Shown one piece after another: positions 1 to 6,071 of a stretch of 8,848 nt of DNA. The stretch's first letter is position 1. Each line of letters opens with the position of its first letter. Origin of the DNA: Bacteroidota bacterium (GTDB lineage Bacteria; Bacteroidota; Bacteroidia; Bacteroidales; Prolixibacteraceae). The DNA lies in NCBI GenBank assembly GCA_030691295.1, contig JAUYEQ010000391.1:1-8848 (forward strand). The letters run 5' to 3'. The translations under genes and the position numbers were made by a program. The notes beneath the pieces were generated by a model. That model ran no database searches and was not told the origin of the DNA. It saw only the letters and a program-made list of their open reading frames with translations.

Positions 1-48
1 AAGATTGAAGAGATTGATTTAAACACTGTGACTGAATTCTATGATTAA
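1..48 (+). CDS. C-terminal tail of an unidentified protein (5' end outside window)
   Basis: Frame 1 is open from the first base to a TAA at 46-48 and gives a 15-residue acidic tail, KIEEIDLNTVTEFYD. The composition looks like a normal protein C-terminus. It would converge on the decarboxylase gene, whose stop lies at 85-87, leaving a 36-bp gap with no clear terminator hairpin. With so few residues the family cannot be named, and a chance open frame of this length is quite possible. Confidence 0.4.
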   Translation, partial: KIEEIDLNTVTEFYD

Positions 49-84
49 ACACTAAAATATTCGTATGTTATCCATCATTGCCTA

Positions 85-1524
85 TTAGCTGCTTAATTCC
101 TTCGCTGTTTCCTGAATTGTTTCCCAGGCCAACCTGACATGTTCTTCTTTGGTGTTGGTTTGTCCGATGCACATCCTAAGCACATACTGCCCATTCACCT
201 CAGTATGGGTGAAATACATTTTCCCATTTGCGTTGATTGTTTCAAGCAGTTTCCGGTTAAAATCATTTCCATTTTTGTGTGCGAAACAAACCAGGTTCAG
301 CGGAGCAGGAGCAACCAATTCGAAATCGTCTGAAGATATAACCCATTCGGCGAATTCCTGCGCAATTCTGACATGTTCGCTGATATGATATCTTAATCCG
401 CTCACACCATAATGTCTGATCACAAACCAAAGTTTCAGTGAACGAAACCTGCGTCCAAGTTGAATATGCCAGTCGCGGTAATCAATCACTGCCCCACTTT
501 CACTAGCCTGATTTTTTAAGTATTCAGGCAAAATACTCAGGGTTTTGATCAATACCGAGCGATCGGCCACATAAAAACAATTGCAGTCGAAATTGGTGAA
601 CATCCACTTGTGCGGATTAAACGAAAAACTGTCGGCCAGCTCAACACCATTCAGAAAATGCCGGTATTTGGGAGAAATGGCCGCAGTGCCCGACATGGCA
701 GCATCAATGTGCAACCAAAGTTCGTACTTCCGGCAAATCCGTCCGATTTCAGTCAGCGGATCCATTGCATTGGTAGATGTGGTTCCAACAGTAGCACAAA
801 CGAAAAACGGACTCAAGCCTGCTTTCAGGTCAGCCTGAATGACAATCTCCAGCAAATCCGGGCGCATTGCCAGATTTTCGTCCACTCCAATGAGGCGAAG
901 ATTGTTCTTCCCGATTCCGGCAATTTTGATGGCTTTTTCGAGCGAAGAATGAGTTTGACTGGAAACATAGGCGACCAGTTTTCCGGAATTTCCGGAGTCG
1001 TTGGTTTTATAATTGGTTTTTTTCTCCCGCGCAGCAAGTATTGCACTCAAAGCAGCACTCGATGCTGTATCCTGAATGACCGCTCCGCCTGTTGAAGTTG
1101 ATTTAAACTGACCAGGAAGTTGGAGCATACCGGCCAGCCAATCCAGCACCCTTGTTTCGAGTTCTGTACAGGCAGGACTGGTTGCCCAAATCATTCCCTG
1201 AACACCCAGTCCGGAGGAAAGCAGATCGCCCAAAACTGATGGCCCAGATGAATTTGATGGAAAGTATGCAAAGAAGTTGGGCGATTGCCAGTGTGTAATG
1301 CCAGGCATGATGATAGAATTGACATCCGACATGATCTGATCCATCGACTCACTCTCTTTTGGTGCGTTTGTTGGCAACTGGCCAATGATTTCGCCCGGTT
1401 TCACTTGCGACAGAACCGGATATTTTTCAACATTTTCATAATAGTCGGCAATCCAGTCAATCATCTGTTTGCCTTGTTTCCTGAACTCTTCAGGAGACAT
1501 GTGGTAGTTTTTAGTATTTTCCAT
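85..1524 (-). CDS. Group II PLP-dependent aromatic-L-amino-acid decarboxylase
   Basis: This 479-aa protein belongs to the DDC/TDC family, which removes CO2 from aromatic amino acids to give amines such as tryptamine, tyramine, phenethylamine or dopamine. It should be cytosolic. The length matches the family (about 470-510 aa). Visible motifs include PGITHWQSP (74-82), FFAYFP (84-89), SPACTELET (116-124), THSSLEKA with the PLP-stacking His192, and HIDAAMSG with Asp274, which pairs with the PLP pyridine nitrogen. The Schiff-base lysine is Lys306 in NPHKW, and LGRRFRSLKLWFV spans 356-368. Tyr335 in PEYLKN sits where DDC has catalytic Tyr332. Tyr335 and His192 together favour decarboxylation over aldehyde synthesis. 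The substrate is uncertain because several pocket positions differ from animal DDC (see findings). The ATG at 1524 lies 7 bp after the acylphosphatase stop, so this is the last gene of a three-gene unit. Histidine or another aromatic amino acid remains possible as substrate. Confidence 0.93.
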   Translation of the reverse strand: MENTKNYHMSPEEFRKQGKQMIDWIADYYENVEKYPVLSQVKPGEIIGQLPTNAPKESESMDQIMSDVNSIIMPGITHWQSPNFFAYFPSNSSGPSVLGDLLSSGLGVQGMIWATSPACTELETRVLDWLAGMLQLPGQFKSTSTGGAVIQDTASSAALSAILAAREKKTNYKTNDSGNSGKLVAYVSSQTHSSLEKAIKIAGIGKNNLRLIGVDENLAMRPDLLEIVIQADLKAGLSPFFVCATVGTTSTNAMDPLTEIGRICRKYELWLHIDAAMSGTAAISPKYRHFLNGVELADSFSFNPHKWMFTNFDCNCFYVADRSVLIKTLSILPEYLKNQASESGAVIDYRDWHIQLGRRFRSLKLWFVIRHYGVSGLRYHISEHVRIAQEFAEWVISSDDFELVAPAPLNLVCFAHKNGNDFNRKLLETINANGKMYFTHTEVNGQYVLRMCIGQTNTKEEHVRLAWETIQETAKELSS

Positions 1525-1531
1525 TTGTAAT

Positions 1532-1801
1532 TTATCGAATTGAAAAGTTGGTCAAAGTTCTGGTTGGGGTAATGTCTGATACCGAAAATGTTTTAATAAT
1601 GGCTCTGGTTGGTCCGGTTTTCATCCAGTCAATAAAGACACTGAGATTATTTGGCTCTCCGGTTGCTTCGATCTCAACTTTTCCATCAGGTGTGTTTTTA
1701 ACCCAGCCAGACAGATTTAGTTCTGTTGCTTTGAGCAAGGCAAAATACCGGAATCCAACTCCCTGAACCCTGCCATCAATGATAATATAAATAGATTTCA
1801 C
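1532..1801 (-). CDS. acyP: Acylphosphatase
   Basis: This 89-aa cytosolic enzyme hydrolyses acyl phosphates such as acetyl phosphate or carbamoyl phosphate to the carboxylate and phosphate. Its length is typical of the family (about 90 aa). The signature GRVQGVGFR is at residues 10-18, with phosphate-binding Arg18. The second signature, GWVKNTPDGKVEIEATG (32-48), contains catalytic Asn36. The start is GTG at 1801-1799, which overlaps the TGA of the upstream membrane-protein gene (GTGA, 4 bp). This suggests translational coupling, and no ATG gives a better start because the signature begins only ten codons in. The decarboxylase follows 7 bp downstream. No established pathway links an acylphosphatase to an aromatic amine, so co-transcription may simply be convenient. 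Confidence 0.95.
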   Translation of the reverse strand: MKSIYIIIDGRVQGVGFRYFALLKATELNLSGWVKNTPDGKVEIEATGEPNNLSVFIDWMKTGPTRAIIKTFSVSDITPTRTLTNFSIR

Positions 1802-2184
1802 TTCGGTATTTCGAAGTTGGACGCTTCATTTTCATTGAAGGCGGCTACTGTTTCAGGCTGAATCAATGCCCAAATAGAATATATTCCGATGGCAGTTCCA
1901 AAAGGGAAACTGAATATTTCTATTACCGAAAGAATTAGGGTCAGAATACGTGCCCATTCTTTTCTTTTGTAAAGTCCCAGCCCGGCGATAATTCCCGGAA
2001 CTGAAATGATAATAAATACAATTGCAATAATATCAGCAATTAGCGAAAGAATTGTTGCTCCATTTGGCTCGTCAACAAATCCACCTACTAATTTTAGGAC
2101 TGTAAAAATCAGGAAAGCAATAAGTAAATTAAAAATACTTAGGCCAATTTGAAGAGCTGCGACTACATTAATGTGTTTTTCCAT
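1798..2184 (-). CDS. Small four-helix membrane protein of unknown function
   Basis: This 128-aa hydrophobic protein has about four membrane segments (roughly residues 8-30, 44-71, 76-92 and 94-109). A short basic stretch, YKRKEWARIL (72-81), separates helices 2 and 3. Helix 4 is preceded by PFGTAIGIYSIWAL (94-107), and the C-terminal tail is polar and probably cytoplasmic. The KEWAR...PFGTAIGIY pattern recalls small Bacteroidota membrane proteins that I know only as hypothetical, and no catalytic residues stand out. The frame is open up to an ATG at 2241, but the first 19 residues from there are unlike the rest. The ATG at 2184 (MEKHINVVAALQIG) starts right at the first helix and is preferred. 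It is the first gene of the unit with acylphosphatase and the decarboxylase, and its stop overlaps the acylphosphatase start. Confidence 0.75.
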   Translation of the reverse strand: MEKHINVVAALQIGLSIFNLLIAFLIFTVLKLVGGFVDEPNGATILSLIADIIAIVFIIISVPGIIAGLGLYKRKEWARILTLILSVIEIFSFPFGTAIGIYSIWALIQPETVAAFNENEASNFEIPK

Positions 2185-2326
2185 AATAAGATTTGTTTTT
2201 TTAGGAGATCTAAAAATACATATTATCTGGCAGTCCATCAATTTAATTTTTCGTCTTCCATTCGGTGTTAATATTGCTTAATACCTGAAACAAATCAGAT
2301 TGTAATTGTTCCTACTATCATAAAGC

Positions 2327-2349
2327 GATTAAATTTGGAGATTAAATTT
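2327..2349. repeat. 10-bp direct repeat in promoter region
   Basis: GATTAAATTT occurs at 2327-2336 and again at 2340-2349, a 13-bp period. The second copy abuts the best -7-box match at 2350. Its position suggests a possible regulator site, but the repeat is short and AT-rich and could be chance. Confidence 0.5.
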
Positions 2350-2357
2350 TAACTTTG
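2350..2357 (+). promoter_or_regulatory. Putative Bacteroidota -7 promoter box
   Basis: TAACTTTG matches the TAnnTTTG consensus of the Bacteroidota primary sigma factor exactly. It ends 31 bp before the ATG of the 83-aa protein, so a transcript would start near 2363 with a leader of about 25 bases. A second exact match, TAAATTTG, lies at 2330-2337. Neither has a clear -33 TTTG at the usual 17-23 bp spacing, and AT-rich DNA gives chance matches, so this is tentative. Confidence 0.4.
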
Positions 2358-2388
2358 CACTGCAAAAATAAAGGGAAGGGTAATCGTT

Positions 2389-2640
2389 ATGGATGTTTTA
2401 AAATTGATAATACTGGTGATAGCGCTGATGGCTTTTGTTGTTGCCGCACTGGCAACAAATATATTGTTAAAAAAAGGAGGGGAATTTCCGAATACACATA
2501 TTGGTGGAAACAAATATTTGAAATCAAAAGGGATCAGTTGCGCTCAAACTGAGGATAAAATTGAACAGGCCAAAGCCCGGAAGAAATTGCGGTTTAAACA
2601 AATATTTTTGGATGAATCTGACACAATTGGTAGTTGTTAA
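2389..2640 (+). CDS. Small one-helix membrane protein, hypothetical
   Basis: This 83-aa protein has one N-terminal membrane helix (about residues 4-26) ending in a basic LLKKGG. The soluble part contains EFPNTHIGGNKYLKSKGISC (32-51) and a highly charged segment (55-70). Cysteines are at 51 and 83, the latter being the last residue. A purine-rich GGGAAGGG at 2373-2380 ends 8 bp before the ATG and could serve as a ribosome site, which is stronger than for most genes here. I recognise the FPNTH-IGGNK-GI(S/T)CAQT pattern as a recurring Bacteroidota hypothetical but know no function. The layout (one helix, then a glycine-rich basic segment, then cysteine) resembles NqrM, the Na+-NQR iron-delivery factor, but it lacks NqrM's four-cysteine pattern. 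The histidine kinase follows 64 bp downstream on the same strand. Confidence 0.75.
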   Translation: MDVLKLIILVIALMAFVVAALATNILLKKGGEFPNTHIGGNKYLKSKGISCAQTEDKIEQAKARKKLRFKQIFLDESDTIGSC

Positions 2641-2704
2641 CTTCGTATAATGTCATCAGATCTATTTCTTTTTACAAAATCTGTTCGGTTGTCGAATTAG
2701 CACG

Positions 2705-3976
2705 ATGAAAAGCATTAAAACATATTGGAATAACCTTCAGGAATTCATCTATGGTAAATCGGTAATTCGTTTTGAAGATAGGTTGTTATTACTTTCAACG
2801 TTATCTCTCTCTGCAATACTTTCCGTAAGTACGATCTTCAACATTGTCTTGAATCTTAAGAACTCTATCATAACTGTTTCAGTTATAGGATCCATAACAT
2901 TTTTGGGACTGTATCTCTACGGACGACTTGTGCGCATAGGTAATTTTATCTTTCTGATTACAAGTATTATTATCTTAATTTTTACTGATACAATATGGTT
3001 TGTAAACTATGGCTCAGGTGGTCCAATCATGCCAGTTTTTGTAGTATTTTTTTCTTTCCTGATTCTGGTATTCGATCGAAAATATTTTCCAGTGATTTCC
3101 GCGGTAATGTTTCTAAATATTTTGGGACTTTATTTGTATGAATCCCGTTTCCATGAAACAATTGGGTCTTATCCTGATTTGACTACAAAATTACAGGACA
3201 ACTACATCGGGTTGGTTTTCAGTTTTCTGGTTATTTTTTCCTTCATGGCTGCTATAAAAAAGAACTATATTCATGAGTGGGAGCAGGCAAAAAAGTCGGA
3301 TCTGTTAAAGTCTGCATTTGTTGCCAATATGTCACACGAAATACGCACACCTTTAAATGCCATCGCAGGTTTCTCTTCATTAATGTCCGATCCGGATATT
3401 TCTGACGACGACAAGAAAATGTTTGAAGATCAAATACAAAGCAACAGCGATTACCTTTTAAGTTTGATTGAGGATATTATTGATGTTTCAAAGATCGAAT
3501 CCAACCAACTTACCGTTAATATACGGGAAGTTGATGTTGTCCCTTTAGTCAGGCAAATCACCCAGTCGTTTCAATTAGCAATTCCAACCGGCAAGAAAGT
3601 TCAGATCCTGACTAATCTGACCATGTCAACCCTTGTTGTGCAGGTTGATCCTGTCAGACTGGAACAAATACTCCGGAATTTGTTGTCGAATGCAGTGAAA
3701 TTTACCGAGGAAGGGTCTATTGAAGTCGACTGTAAGAAGAATAAAGATTTCTATACTTTTTCGGTGACAGATACCGGTATTGGAATTCGACCCGAAAATC
3801 AGCAAATGATTTTCGACCGTTTCATGAAAATTGAAAATAACCTGCAACATCTTCACCGTGGAACCGGAATAGGATTGTTTCTTTCGAAGCAATTGGTTGA
3901 AATTTTTGGTGGTAAAATATGGGTTCAATCTGAGCCGGGAAAGGGATCATCCTTTTATTTTACAATCCCGGTATAA
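2705..3976 (+). CDS. Membrane sensor histidine kinase (no receiver domain)
   Basis: This 423-aa two-component sensor autophosphorylates on histidine and should pass the phosphate to a response regulator. The N-terminal half has about six membrane helices (roughly 27-50, 54-72, 78-99, 108-123, 127-145 and 167-185) with short loops. Sensing is therefore probably within or at the membrane, and no PAS, HAMP or large periplasmic domain is visible. The HisKA domain starts near residue 196. Phosphoacceptor His211 lies in MSHEIRTPLNAI (209-220). The HATPase domain has an N box RNLLSNAVKFT (324-334), a G1 box DTGIG (356-360), an F box FDRFMK (370-375) and a G2 box GTGIGL (386-391), and ends in a normal SSFYFTIPV. 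No response regulator lies next to it, so it is an orphan in this window. Its signal and target are unknown. The gene ends one base from the convergent hydrolase gene. Confidence 0.93.
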   Translation: MKSIKTYWNNLQEFIYGKSVIRFEDRLLLLSTLSLSAILSVSTIFNIVLNLKNSIITVSVIGSITFLGLYLYGRLVRIGNFIFLITSIIILIFTDTIWFVNYGSGGPIMPVFVVFFSFLILVFDRKYFPVISAVMFLNILGLYLYESRFHETIGSYPDLTTKLQDNYIGLVFSFLVIFSFMAAIKKNYIHEWEQAKKSDLLKSAFVANMSHEIRTPLNAIAGFSSLMSDPDISDDDKKMFEDQIQSNSDYLLSLIEDIIDVSKIESNQLTVNIREVDVVPLVRQITQSFQLAIPTGKKVQILTNLTMSTLVVQVDPVRLEQILRNLLSNAVKFTEEGSIEVDCKKNKDFYTFSVTDTGIGIRPENQQMIFDRFMKIENNLQHLHRGTGIGLFLSKQLVEIFGGKIWVQSEPGKGSSFYFTIPV

Positions 3977-3977
3977 G

Positions 3978-4784
3978 TCATTTTAACTGAAGTAATTCCT
4001 TTGTATCTGAGTTCCGCTTAATAAAAAGAATCGAAATTTCATTAAAAATATTTGCCTGATCAAGATTACAGCAATGTCCGCTGTTCTTTATTATTTCGAG
4101 TTTTGCATTTAACTGCCGTTTTACCAGATCAGTTACCATCGGTAAAAACATGTGGTCGCCATCGCCCATCAGGTACAAAACAGGTGCAGAAGGTTCCCTG
4201 CGAATAAATTCATTCAGATTGGTTTTTATTTCCCTCGACATTTTCATCCACCTGCCGAATTCCTTTTCACCAAGCTTGATGGCTTCCTTAATAAAAATAT
4301 TCCTTGAATCGCGGTGTCGGCGGAGTGGCATCAGAATTCGTGCATTGAGCCGGTAAAGCCACATATACGGCAAAACAGAATTCAGGATTTTGGCCATGCT
4401 GATCAACACTTTGAGTGTTTTGTTGAACTGAATGATAGCCCCGCCAAGAATAATCGACTCGGCTCTGCCCGGAGCAAGCTTGTCGATGGCCCGAATAACA
4501 ATACAACCAAGCGAAATACCAACCAAATGTGCTTTATGGATTTGGAGGTGATCCATAATTTGAATCACATCGAGCGCTATTTCATCGAATGAATAATCGG
4601 CATCAAGCGAAGGGTTTTCCTGTTTCGATTTACCATGACCGCGCAAATCAACCAAAAGTACATTAAAGTGTTTTTTGAAGTCTTTTAGTTGACGAAACCA
4701 CACACCATTGCTGCCTCCCGCGCCATGCACGAAAACAACCCATGTTTTTGATTTTGGATGTATAAATTTGCGGTGGTAAATCAT
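3978..4784 (-). CDS. Alpha/beta hydrolase, last gene of the nqr operon
   Basis: This 268-aa protein has an alpha/beta hydrolase fold and no signal peptide, so it is probably cytosolic. Strand 3 and the oxyanion segment read VVFVHGAGGSNG (16-27), followed by LVDLRGHGKS (44-53). The nucleophile elbow is GISLG with Ser91 (89-93). The acid is Asp208 or Asp210 in MGDGDH (206-211), and the catalytic His237 is in SGHCCNLD (235-242). The cap region (about 120-195) is basic and helical. The triad is complete, so this is an active hydrolase (esterase, lipase or C-C hydrolase type), but the substrate cannot be read from the sequence. It starts 9 bp after the nqrF stop with no promoter room, so it is probably co-transcribed and perhaps translationally coupled. 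It is not a recognised NQR subunit. The stop is one base from the kinase stop on the other strand. Confidence 0.9.
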   Translation of the reverse strand: MIYHRKFIHPKSKTWVVFVHGAGGSNGVWFRQLKDFKKHFNVLLVDLRGHGKSKQENPSLDADYSFDEIALDVIQIMDHLQIHKAHLVGISLGCIVIRAIDKLAPGRAESIILGGAIIQFNKTLKVLISMAKILNSVLPYMWLYRLNARILMPLRRHRDSRNIFIKEAIKLGEKEFGRWMKMSREIKTNLNEFIRREPSAPVLYLMGDGDHMFLPMVTDLVKRQLNAKLEIIKNSGHCCNLDQANIFNEISILFIKRNSDTKELLQLK

Positions 4785-4793
4785 TTTAACATT

Positions 4794-6056
4794 TTAGCCT
4801 CCGAAATCATCGAACAATACATTTTCATCTGGTACGCCCAGATCGTAAAGCATCTTGTTAAGCGCGCTGTTCATCATCGGAGGGCCACAGAGATAATAGT
4901 TAATCTCTTCTGGTTCTTCATGTTTACTTAGGTAATTATCGTAAATAACCTGATGTATAAACCCCTTGTATCCAGTCCAGTTATCTTCAGGCATTGGATC
5001 AGAAAGTGCAAGATGGAAAGAGAAATTTGGAAATCTGTTTTGAATGTCCATAAACTGCTCATAGTAGAACACTTCTCTCCACGAACGCGCACCATACCAG
5101 AAAGTGACTTTCTTTTTCGTTTCTTTTACAGTGTGAAACAAGTGAAATAAATGTGAGCGCATTGGAGCCATACCGGCGCCACCACCAATAAACATCATTT
5201 CGTTATCGTTATTCTGCAGGAAGAATTCACCATAAGGACCTGAAACCATCACTTTGTCACCCGGTTTGCGCGAGAAGATAAATGAAGAACAGATTCCGGG
5301 ATTAACTTTCTGGAATCCTCCGTTTACACGGTCGAAAGGTGGAGTTGCAATACGAATGTTCAGCATCACAATATTTCCCTCTGCGGGGTGATTGGCCATA
5401 GAATATGCACGGAAAGTCGGTTCCGGATTTTTCATCTCAAGCTTAAACATTCCGAACTTTTCCCATTCCGGAAGGTATTCGGCTCCAATAACCATATCCT
5501 TAAATTGAACATCAATCTTCGGAACGTCAATCTGAATGTATCCGCCCGATTTGAAATCGAGTGTTTCACCTTCAGGAAGGCGAACCACAAACTCTTTGAT
5601 ATAGGTGGCCACGTTGTCGTTGGAAACAACGGTGCATTCCCATTTTTTAACACCCAGTATTTCAGGATGAATATGCAGGTTTATATTTTCCTTGACTTTT
5701 ACCTGACAAGCCAACCGCCAGTTATTTTGTTGTTCTTTACGGGTAAAGAAACCGGTTTCAGTAGGAAGTATCGACCCGGCGCCCGATTCTATCTGGCAAC
5801 GGCACATTCCGCAGGTTCCACCACCACCACATGCCGAAGGAAGCAACACTTTGTTGTTTCCAAGTGTCGTTAAAAGGGTATTCCCCGGTTCTGTTTCAAT
5901 AACTTTAAATCCGTCGTTGATGCTGACCTTAACTTTCCCCTTGGGAGTAAGTTTTGTCTTAACGTACAAAAGCATTCCGACCATGAGAATAATTGCCAAA
6001 AGGAAAATGACTATACTGGCCAGTATAACTGTTGTTTGAGAAGCTAAAAATATCAT
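4794..6056 (-). CDS. nqrF: Na+-translocating NADH:quinone reductase subunit F
   Basis: This 420-aa subunit is the electron entry point of Na+-NQR: it oxidises NADH on the cytoplasmic side and passes electrons via FAD to a 2Fe-2S cluster. One N-terminal helix (about 8-32) anchors it. The ferredoxin domain follows, with cluster ligands Cys76, Cys82, Cys85 and Cys117 in ACGGGGTCGMC and LACQV. The FAD-binding motif RAYSMAN is at 216-222. The NADH-binding part has GGGAGMAPMRSH (291-302) and YLCGPPMM (388-395), and the protein ends in the typical FDDFGG. Length and domain order match NqrF (about 405-425 aa). The RNF complex has no equivalent NADH-oxidising subunit of this type, which supports NQR. 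An additional Cys87 lies two residues after the third ligand. The ATG at 6056 follows the nqrE stop by 15 bp, and there is no clear Shine-Dalgarno. Confidence 0.98.
   Translation of the reverse strand: MIFLASQTTVILASIVIFLLAIILMVGMLLYVKTKLTPKGKVKVSINDGFKVIETEPGNTLLTTLGNNKVLLPSACGGGGTCGMCRCQIESGAGSILPTETGFFTRKEQQNNWRLACQVKVKENINLHIHPEILGVKKWECTVVSNDNVATYIKEFVVRLPEGETLDFKSGGYIQIDVPKIDVQFKDMVIGAEYLPEWEKFGMFKLEMKNPEPTFRAYSMANHPAEGNIVMLNIRIATPPFDRVNGGFQKVNPGICSSFIFSRKPGDKVMVSGPYGEFFLQNNDNEMMFIGGGAGMAPMRSHLFHLFHTVKETKKKVTFWYGARSWREVFYYEQFMDIQNRFPNFSFHLALSDPMPEDNWTGYKGFIHQVIYDNYLSKHEEPEEINYYLCGPPMMNSALNKMLYDLGVPDENVLFDDFGG
6012..6027. repeat. Perfect 16-bp palindrome inside the nqrF start region
   Basis: TATACTGGCCAGTATA is its own reverse complement. 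It lies about 10-15 codons into nqrF, where it encodes part of the membrane anchor (ILASI). A palindrome this long at a given place is unlikely by chance, but in 8.8 kb one such case is not very surprising. There is no loop, so as RNA it would form a hairpin poorly; as DNA it could bind a dimeric protein. Confidence 0.6.
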
Positions 6057-6071
6057 TGTTTCGATTGTTTT

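Larger units (their letters stand above)
2185..2388. other. Divergent intergenic region
   Basis: This 204-bp AT-rich spacer separates the minus-strand membrane protein/acylphosphatase/decarboxylase unit from the plus-strand small protein and kinase. It must hold promoters for both directions. The plus-strand side carries two TAnnTTTG boxes and a 10-bp direct repeat, listed separately. For the minus strand the only exact -7-box match is TATTTTTG at 2370-2363, which has no evident -33 partner and would give a long leader. I saw no RNA gene or riboswitch-like structure. Confidence 0.6.

Noticed and set aside
610..1095. 161-codon plus-strand open frame opposite the decarboxylase
   Set aside because: It lies wholly antisense to a gene with a full set of family motifs. 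Its product has a basic, irregular composition and no recognisable domain.
2185..2241. N-terminal extension of the small membrane protein to the ATG at 2241
   Set aside because: The additional 19 residues (MMDCQIICIFRSPKKTNLI) do not fit the helix layout, and the ATG at 2184 starts right before the first helix.
2363..2370. Minus-strand TATTTTTG matching the -7 consensus for the decarboxylase unit
   Set aside because: It is a simple A-rich match with no -33 partner, lies close to the opposing gene's leader, and would give an unusually long leader of about 170 bases.
2646..2651. TATAAT upstream of the kinase resembling an E. coli -10 box
   Set aside because: Bacteroidota promoters use a different -7 consensus, and no -35-like TTGACA lies at the right spacing.
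2638..2653. A 16-base match (TAACTTCGTATAATGT) to the left arm and part of the spacer of the phage P1 loxP site
   Set aside because: The inverted right arm is missing: the bases that follow do not resemble TATACGAAGTTAT. The match begins at the stop codon of a native gene, so a coincidence is more likely than a recombination site or a vector remnant.
3626..3928. 100-codon minus-strand open frame opposite the kinase ATPase domain
   Set aside because: It overlaps the conserved N, G1 and G2 boxes on the other strand and has no plausible start context or family pattern.
5388..5873. 161-codon plus-strand open frame opposite nqrF
   Set aside because: It is antisense to the conserved ferredoxin and FAD domains of nqrF, and its product looks like a frame shadow.
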